A stretch of 64,000 nt of DNA, taken from Rodentibacter caecimuris (lineage in GTDB: Bacteria; Pseudomonadota; Gammaproteobacteria; Enterobacterales; Pasteurellaceae). Positions 58,949 to 64,000 of the stretch are shown piece after piece. A model generated the notes under the pieces. It worked only from the letters and a program-made list of their open reading frames with translations. It was not told where the DNA came from and did not search any database. Numbering within the stretch: position 1 is the first letter of the stretch; each line of letters opens with the position of its first letter. The stretch lies in assembly GCA_001998905.1 (NCBI GenBank), contig MLAA01000008.1, positions 55,922 through 119,921 of the forward strand, written 5' to 3'. A program made the translations under genes and the position numbers.

Positions 58949-60601
58949 ATGAGTGATATCGCAGTAACAATCAGCCTACTTGCGTTGGTTGCCGTGATCG
59001 GCTTATGGATAGGTCATTGGAAGATTCGCGGCGTAGGATTGGGTATTGGCGGCGTGTTGTTTGGCGGCATTATTGTCGCTCATTTCACCAACCAATACGG
59101 TTTACAACTTGATCAACACACAATGCATTTTATTCAAGAGTTTGGGTTGATCCTCTTTGTCTATACCATTGGAATTCAAGTCGGACCAGGATTTTTTTCT
59201 TCGTTGCGGCAATCAGGACTAAAACTCAACGCCTTTGCAATTTTCATCGTACTATTAGGTGGTATTATGGTAGTACTATTACATAAAATCGTAGGCGTGG
59301 AATTACCGGTTATTTTAGGTATTTACTCCGGTGCAGTAACCAATACACCTTCTTTAGGTGCTGGGCAGCAAATTTTATCCGAATTAGGTAGCCCTCATAC
59401 TACTGAGACAATGGGGATGGCATATGCGATGGCTTACCCTTTCGGTATTTGTGGTATTTTGCTTGCAATGTGGCTTATCCGCTTATTTTTCAAAATCAAG
59501 ATCGATGAAGAAGCTTTTAAATTTCAGCGGGAAAATGGACAAGAGAAAGAAATTCTACATACGATGTCAATTCGGGTAACCAACCAAAATCTGAATGGAT
59601 TGAAACTCACGGAAATACCCGGTTTTACTGATTTAGATGTTGTCTGCTCACGTTTAAAACGTGGGGAAGACGTAGTGGTACCTAAAGCAGATACGGAAGT
59701 TTTCTTAGAAGATATTCTACACTTGGTGGGAGAAACCGACGTATTACGCAAAATGCGTTTAGTAATTGGTGATGAAACCCATACGCCAATGGTCGGTGGC
59801 AGCAGTGAAATTCGTTCTGAACGTGTTGTCGTTACTAACGAGAAAGTATTGGGTAAGAAAATTCGTTCCTTGGCTATTCACCAAAAGTACGGTGTGGTTA
59901 TCTCTCGATTAAACCGTGCTGGTGTAGAATTAGTCCCAACAGCCCATACCACGCTGCAATTCGGCGATGTGTTACATATGGTCGGACGTAGCGATATTCT
60001 TAACAATGCCATTTCTGTTATAGGCAATGCACAACAAAAACTACAACAGGTACAAATGTTGCCGGTATTTATTGGAATCGGTTTGGGTGTATTGTTAGGT
60101 TCAATTCCATTTAGCGTTCCCGGAATCCCTGTCGCATTAAAATTAGGCTTAGCTGGAGGTCCGCTGGTTGTTGCATTAATTTTGGCAAGAATCGGCAGTA
60201 TCGGAAAACTCTATTGGTTTATGCCACCTAGTGCCAACTTAGCTCTACGTGAAATCGGTATCGTACTGTTTTTATCGGTTGTCGGATTAAAATCTGGTGG
60301 TAATTTTATAGACACCTTGCTCAACGGTGCGGGATTAGAATGGATGGGATATGGTATATTTATCACATTAATTCCATTAATGGTTACTGGCATACTAGCT
60401 CGCATTTACGCAAAATTAAATTATCTCAGCTTATGCGGATTATTAGCTGGTTCAATGACAGATCCTCCAGCATTAGCTTTTGCCAACGAGATTAAACCAG
60501 ATAGCGGTGCAGCGGCACTTTCTTATGCTACCGTTTATCCATTAGTGATGTTTTTAAGGATTATTTCTCCACAATTATTAGCAGTATTATTGTGGGTCTA
60601 G
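58949..60601 (+). CDS. YidE/AspT-type transporter
   Basis: 550 residues, two blocks of about five membrane helices (1-160 and 370-550) separated by two TrkA-C regulatory domains (about 195-360, for example [15 protein letters not shown] and [25 protein letters not shown]). It carries the repeated [21 protein letters not shown] pattern of aspartate:alanine exchangers. The substrate is unknown. TTTGAGGAATC precedes the ATG. Confidence 0.93.
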   Translation: MSDIAVTISLLALVAVIGLWIGHWKIRGVGLGIGGVLFGGIIVAHFTNQYGLQLDQHTMHFIQEFGLILFVYTIGIQVGPGFFSSLRQSGLKLNAFAIFIVLLGGIMVVLLHKIVGVELPVILGIYSGAVTNTPSLGAGQQILSELGSPHTTETMGMAYAMAYPFGICGILLAMWLIRLFFKIKIDEEAFKFQRENGQEKEILHTMSIRVTNQNLNGLKLTEIPGFTDLDVVCSRLKRGEDVVVPKADTEVFLEDILHLVGETDVLRKMRLVIGDETHTPMVGGSSEIRSERVVVTNEKVLGKKIRSLAIHQKYGVVISRLNRAGVELVPTAHTTLQFGDVLHMVGRSDILNNAISVIGNAQQKLQQVQMLPVFIGIGLGVLLGSIPFSVPGIPVALKLGLAGGPLVVALILARIGSIGKLYWFMPPSANLALREIGIVLFLSVVGLKSGGNFIDTLLNGAGLEWMGYGIFITLIPLMVTGILARIYAKLNYLSLCGLLAGSMTDPPALAFANEIKPDSGAAALSYATVYPLVMFLRIISPQLLAVLLWV

Positions 60602-60626
60602 CATTTTCTTAAAATAAAGTGCGATC

Positions 60627-60663
60627 AAAAAATCGGTATTATGTCTTACCAGCATAATACCGA
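60627..60663 (-). terminator. Terminator of rlmB (and possibly of the convergent transporter gene)
   Basis: A perfect 11-bp stem TCGGTATTATG/CATAATACCGA with a 9-base loop; on the minus strand TTTTTT follows. Confidence 0.85.
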
Positions 60664-60728
60664 AATAATATACTTTCACCCCTATATAGCCTTACGGCAG
60701 GAAAATGTTATTACCGCTTTTATCAAAA

Positions 60729-61466
60729 CTATAGTGTTCTTTGTCTGACTATTTCAAATAAGCATATACCAGTTGCAACTGAAACATTTAATGAAGAGAC
60801 CGAACCTGCCATAGGAATACTAATTAACTGATCACAATGTTCTCTAGTTAAACGTCTCATTCCTTCCCCTTCAGCTCCCATAACTAATGCGATCGGACCT
60901 TTTAGAGAAGCTTGGTATAAGGTTTCCTTTGCCTCGCCAGCAGTACCGATAATCCAAATATTATATAGTTGCTGTAAATCTCGTAATGTTCTTGCCAAAT
61001 TAGTAACCCTAACCAAAGGAACCGTTTCCGCTGCCCCACAAGCAACTTTTCTTGCAACGGAAGTCAATTGTGCCGACTTATCTTTCGGTACAATAACTGC
61101 ATCAACCCCAGCGGCATCAGCAGATCTCAAACAAGCGCCCAGATTATGCGGATCTGTTATACCATCAAGAACCAGCAATAATGGATTAGCACGATTTTTT
61201 AAAATTACATCTAGATCATGTTCATTTAATTCTTTTGCTAGCTGAACACGGGCAATAATACCTTGATGAGCTTCACCATTTGCTTTCTTATCCAAAGTCT
61301 GCCGATTCATCAATTGAATACTAATACCTAATCGTCCTAGCTCATAAAGTAATGGTTGTAAACGTTTATCCTCACGTCCCTTTAACGCATAAACTTCAAT
61401 TAAGCGCTCAGGAGTGGAAGATAAAATTGCACTCACAGCGTGAATTCCATAAATATTCTCACTCAT
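60729..61466 (-). CDS. rlmB: 23S rRNA (guanosine-2'-O)-methyltransferase RlmB
   Basis: 245 residues, SPOUT fold with a small N-terminal RNA-binding domain ([17 protein letters not shown]). It has the knot motifs [43 protein letters not shown] and [17 protein letters not shown]. It methylates G2251. Follows rnr by 99 bp on the same strand. Confidence 0.96.
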   Translation of the reverse strand: MSENIYGIHAVSAILSSTPERLIEVYALKGREDKRLQPLLYELGRLGISIQLMNRQTLDKKANGEAHQGIIARVQLAKELNEHDLDVILKNRANPLLLVLDGITDPHNLGACLRSADAAGVDAVIVPKDKSAQLTSVARKVACGAAETVPLVRVTNLARTLRDLQQLYNIWIIGTAGEAKETLYQASLKGPIALVMGAEGEGMRRLTREHCDQLISIPMAGSVSSLNVSVATGICLFEIVRQRTL

Positions 61467-61565
61467 AATTTATTCTTACCTTTATTTTTAATACAAAAAC
61501 CCTAGGGGGATTATTCTTCTGAGATGTTCAGGATAATGCCATGAATAAAATCATATCTGGATTTT

Positions 61566-63914
61566 TCATGATTTAACTTTTTTAGACTTTTTCAAAACGC
61601 TTTTCTTTTTGACCGCACTTTTTGACCGCTTGGTTAATTTCCCCTGTTTTTCTTGAAATGTTCTTTTCTCCTTTTGCTTTGCAGTTTTTCCTAATCTGCG
61701 CGGTTTTCGTTCACTACGAATTAAACTAAAATCAATTTGTTTTCTCTCTAAACTTACCGCTTCTACTTTCACCAGAACTTTGTCTCCAAAACGATAAATC
61801 ATTCCGGAATTTTCACCAATTAACTGCTGTTTAACGAGATCATATTGATAGTAATCATTTGCGAGTGTCGAAATATGTACTAATCCGTCAATCAATAATT
61901 CATCCAAACGAACAAACAAACCGAATCCGGTTACAGAGGAAACGACACCGCTAAATTCTTCTCCAACATGATCTTGCATATATTCACATTTTAACCAATC
62001 TGCTACTTCACGCGTAGCATCATCAGCACGACGCTCAGTCATAGAACAATGCGTACCAAGCTGATCGATTTCCTCCATATCATAATGGTACCCTCCGGAA
62101 TCCGTAGTTTTACGTTTTGCCCCTTTTTCCTTAGCTAATAAGTATTTGATACTACGATGTAATGTCAGATCAGGATAACGACGAATAGGTGAAGTGAAAT
62201 GGGCATATTCGCTTAATGCCAAGCCAAAATGACCAATATTTTCCGCATTATATACCGCTTGACTTAATGAACGCAGCAACATATTTTGAATTAGCTCATG
62301 ATCCGGACGGGATCTCACTTTTTCCAATAATAACGAATAATCTTTGGTTGTCGGTTTCTTCCCACCCTCAAGTGATAAACCGATTTCACCTAAAAATTGA
62401 CGGAATGAGGTAAGTTTCTCTTCACTAGGTTGCGCATGAATACGATACAACGCAGGTTCATTATGTTTTTCCATAAAATTTGCTGCGGCAATATTGGCAA
62501 GAATCATACACTCTTCAATCATCTTATGAGCATCATTACGTACTGTCGGTTCAATTCTTTCTATTCTGCCCATCGAATTAAAAATAAATTTATTTTCGAC
62601 AGTCTCAAAATCAATTGCGCCCCGCACTCTACGCGCCTTAACCAAAGCTTGGTAAAGTTGATGAAGTTCTTCTAAATGAGGGACTAGATTAGTATAACGT
62701 TCCTGTAATTCAGGATCCCCTTCAATGATTTTTGCCACTTTTGTGTAGGTTAAGCGAGCATAAGAATTCATTACACCTTCATAGAATTTATAATCTATTA
62801 ATTTCCCATTCGCAGAAATCTGCATTTCACAAACCATACAAAGCCGATCCACTTGCGGATTAAGAGAACATAATCCGTTAGATAGAATTTCTGGTAGCAT
62901 TGGAATAACACGATTTGGAAAATAAACGGAATTTCCCCGTTGTTGGGCTTCTTTGTCTAATGCAGAATGTAAGCGAACATAGTAACTCACATCAGCAATT
63001 GCAACCCATAATTTCCAGCCTTTAAAAAACTTTTCGCAATAAACCGCATCATCAAAATCCCTTGCATCTTCACCGTCAATTGTTACAAGAGGAAGATTTC
63101 GAAGATCAACTCGTCCTTTTTTAGCCTCATCAGGTACTATTTCAGTAAACTTTTTAACATATTTCTCAACCGTACTTGGAAAACAATGGGGTATGTCATG
63201 ATTGCGTAGTGCTATTTCTACTTCCATCCCTTTTGCCATATTTTCACCTAGCACTTCTATAATCATACCGACGGGTTGGACAAATGTTGCCGTACGCTCT
63301 TGTAACTCAACAACGACAACCAGACCCATTCTTGCCCCATTGCGACTCTCATTAGGAATTAGAATATCCCGTCCTATACGGCTATCGTCTGGTACAACAT
63401 AACTAAAACCGTTTTCTAGAAAAAAACGTCCGACAATTTGTTTTTTTCTATTTTCTAAAACTCGTACAATTCTAACTTCACGCCGCCCTTTTCGATCTAA
63501 TCCTACCGGTTGGGCTAACACAAAATCACCGTGCATCACTCTTTGCATTTGATGATGGGGGATTAAAAGATCTTCTTTTACACCATCAACTTGTAAAAAA
63601 CCATAGCCTTCTCGATGACCAATAACAATTCCTTTTAGTAAATCTAACTTTTCGGGTAGGGCATAACGTTGCCGTTTAGTGAAAACAAGCTGCCCATCAT
63701 TTTCCATAGCTCTAAGACGACGGCGCATTGCAACTTTACGTTCATCATCAAAAATAGAAAGTGCGGTCAAAATTTCTTCATTATTCATTGGCGCGTTATT
63801 TTCACGAATAATCTGTAAAATAAATTCTCGACTAGGGATTGGATTACTGTATTTTTCTAACTCACGTTGATAATTTGGATCTTTATAAATTGAGTTTTTT
63901 TTTGTTTTCGCCAT
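61566..63914 (-). CDS. rnr: Ribonuclease R
   Basis: 782 residues, standard. Order: N-terminal helix-turn-helix ([23 protein letters not shown]), two cold-shock domains, the RNB catalytic region with [20 protein letters not shown] (metal-binding Asp), an S1 domain ([18 protein letters not shown]) and a Lys-rich tail. It degrades structured RNA 3' to 5'. Uptake signals lie at both ends of the gene (61612 and 63759). Confidence 0.97.
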   Translation of the reverse strand: MAKTKKNSIYKDPNYQRELEKYSNPIPSREFILQIIRENNAPMNNEEILTALSIFDDERKVAMRRRLRAMENDGQLVFTKRQRYALPEKLDLLKGIVIGHREGYGFLQVDGVKEDLLIPHHQMQRVMHGDFVLAQPVGLDRKGRREVRIVRVLENRKKQIVGRFFLENGFSYVVPDDSRIGRDILIPNESRNGARMGLVVVVELQERTATFVQPVGMIIEVLGENMAKGMEVEIALRNHDIPHCFPSTVEKYVKKFTEIVPDEAKKGRVDLRNLPLVTIDGEDARDFDDAVYCEKFFKGWKLWVAIADVSYYVRLHSALDKEAQQRGNSVYFPNRVIPMLPEILSNGLCSLNPQVDRLCMVCEMQISANGKLIDYKFYEGVMNSYARLTYTKVAKIIEGDPELQERYTNLVPHLEELHQLYQALVKARRVRGAIDFETVENKFIFNSMGRIERIEPTVRNDAHKMIEECMILANIAAANFMEKHNEPALYRIHAQPSEEKLTSFRQFLGEIGLSLEGGKKPTTKDYSLLLEKVRSRPDHELIQNMLLRSLSQAVYNAENIGHFGLALSEYAHFTSPIRRYPDLTLHRSIKYLLAKEKGAKRKTTDSGGYHYDMEEIDQLGTHCSMTERRADDATREVADWLKCEYMQDHVGEEFSGVVSSVTGFGLFVRLDELLIDGLVHISTLANDYYQYDLVKQQLIGENSGMIYRFGDKVLVKVEAVSLERKQIDFSLIRSERKPRRLGKTAKQKEKRTFQEKQGKLTKRSKSAVKKKSVLKKSKKVKS

Positions 63915-64000
63915 GATGGAATCTCAAGTAGGCAATAGGTTGCCGCTAAGTTTGACACTGTCAAGACACTAAAGCAAGAAAAAAGGCAGACTTTTAAGCC

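Overview
This window comes from a gammaproteobacterium of the family Pasteurellaceae. I count by eye 21 exact copies of the 9-base uptake signal AAGTGCGGT (or its complement), about one per 3 kb. This is the Haemophilus/Pasteurella/Aggregatibacter type, not the Actinobacillus pleuropneumoniae type. The proteins also read as close relatives of H. influenzae proteins (OpsX, KdkA, the YhdT/PanF pair, RNase R). The DNA is AT-rich. The species cannot be fixed from the sequence alone. No tRNA, rRNA, CRISPR array, IS element or phage gene was seen.

Layout. 1-10.7 kb (minus strand): the 3' part of nudC is cut off by the window edge; rpoC, rpoB, rplL and rplJ follow, read right to left from a good promoter near 10.62-10.64 kb. 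34.0-36.3 kb (minus): rplA, rplK, nusG and secE, the genes that usually sit directly upstream of rplJ. Between these two halves of the classic ribosomal/RNA polymerase region lies a 23-kb block (10.9-34.0 kb).

The 23-kb block is a pigment/lipid biosynthesis cluster of the aryl polyene (APE) type combined with the dialkylresorcinol enzymes DarA and DarB, so it looks like an APE-DAR (flexirubin-like) hybrid. It encodes four ketosynthase or chain-length-factor proteins, a small ketosynthase-like protein, a ketoreductase, two dehydratase domains, three acyl carrier proteins, two paralogous AMP-ligases (one fused to a dehydratase), a glycosyltransferase and two acyltransferases, a thioesterase, lipoproteins, a BtrH-like protein and an ABC-2 exporter. 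The usual MMPL exporter, LolA-like carrier and methyltransferase of APE clusters are absent. In the middle, between the ABC ATPase and the ABC permease, sits a divergent module: an XRE regulator facing an outer-membrane barrel, a DUF2846-type lipoprotein and two tiny paralogous membrane proteins missed by length cut-offs.

36.5-41.8 kb: dusA, then a dead maltose/maltodextrin locus. malK is broken by frameshifts. lamB is joined by deletion to the 3' end of malM. malE is joined by deletion to what looks like the 3' end of malF, and malG is frameshifted. The regulatory region (CRP sites, a MalT box) and one terminator still look intact.

42-64 kb: housekeeping genes. These are a phosphohexomutase; menB-menC-aroQ; thiM-thiD-thiE behind a TPP riboswitch; accB-accC; yhdT-panF; a DMT permease; prmA; a gene-poor 640-bp gap; divergent opsX (LPS heptosyltransferase) and kdkA (Kdo kinase); an SbmA/YddA-type ABC transporter; a YidE/AspT-type transporter; and rnr-rlmB.
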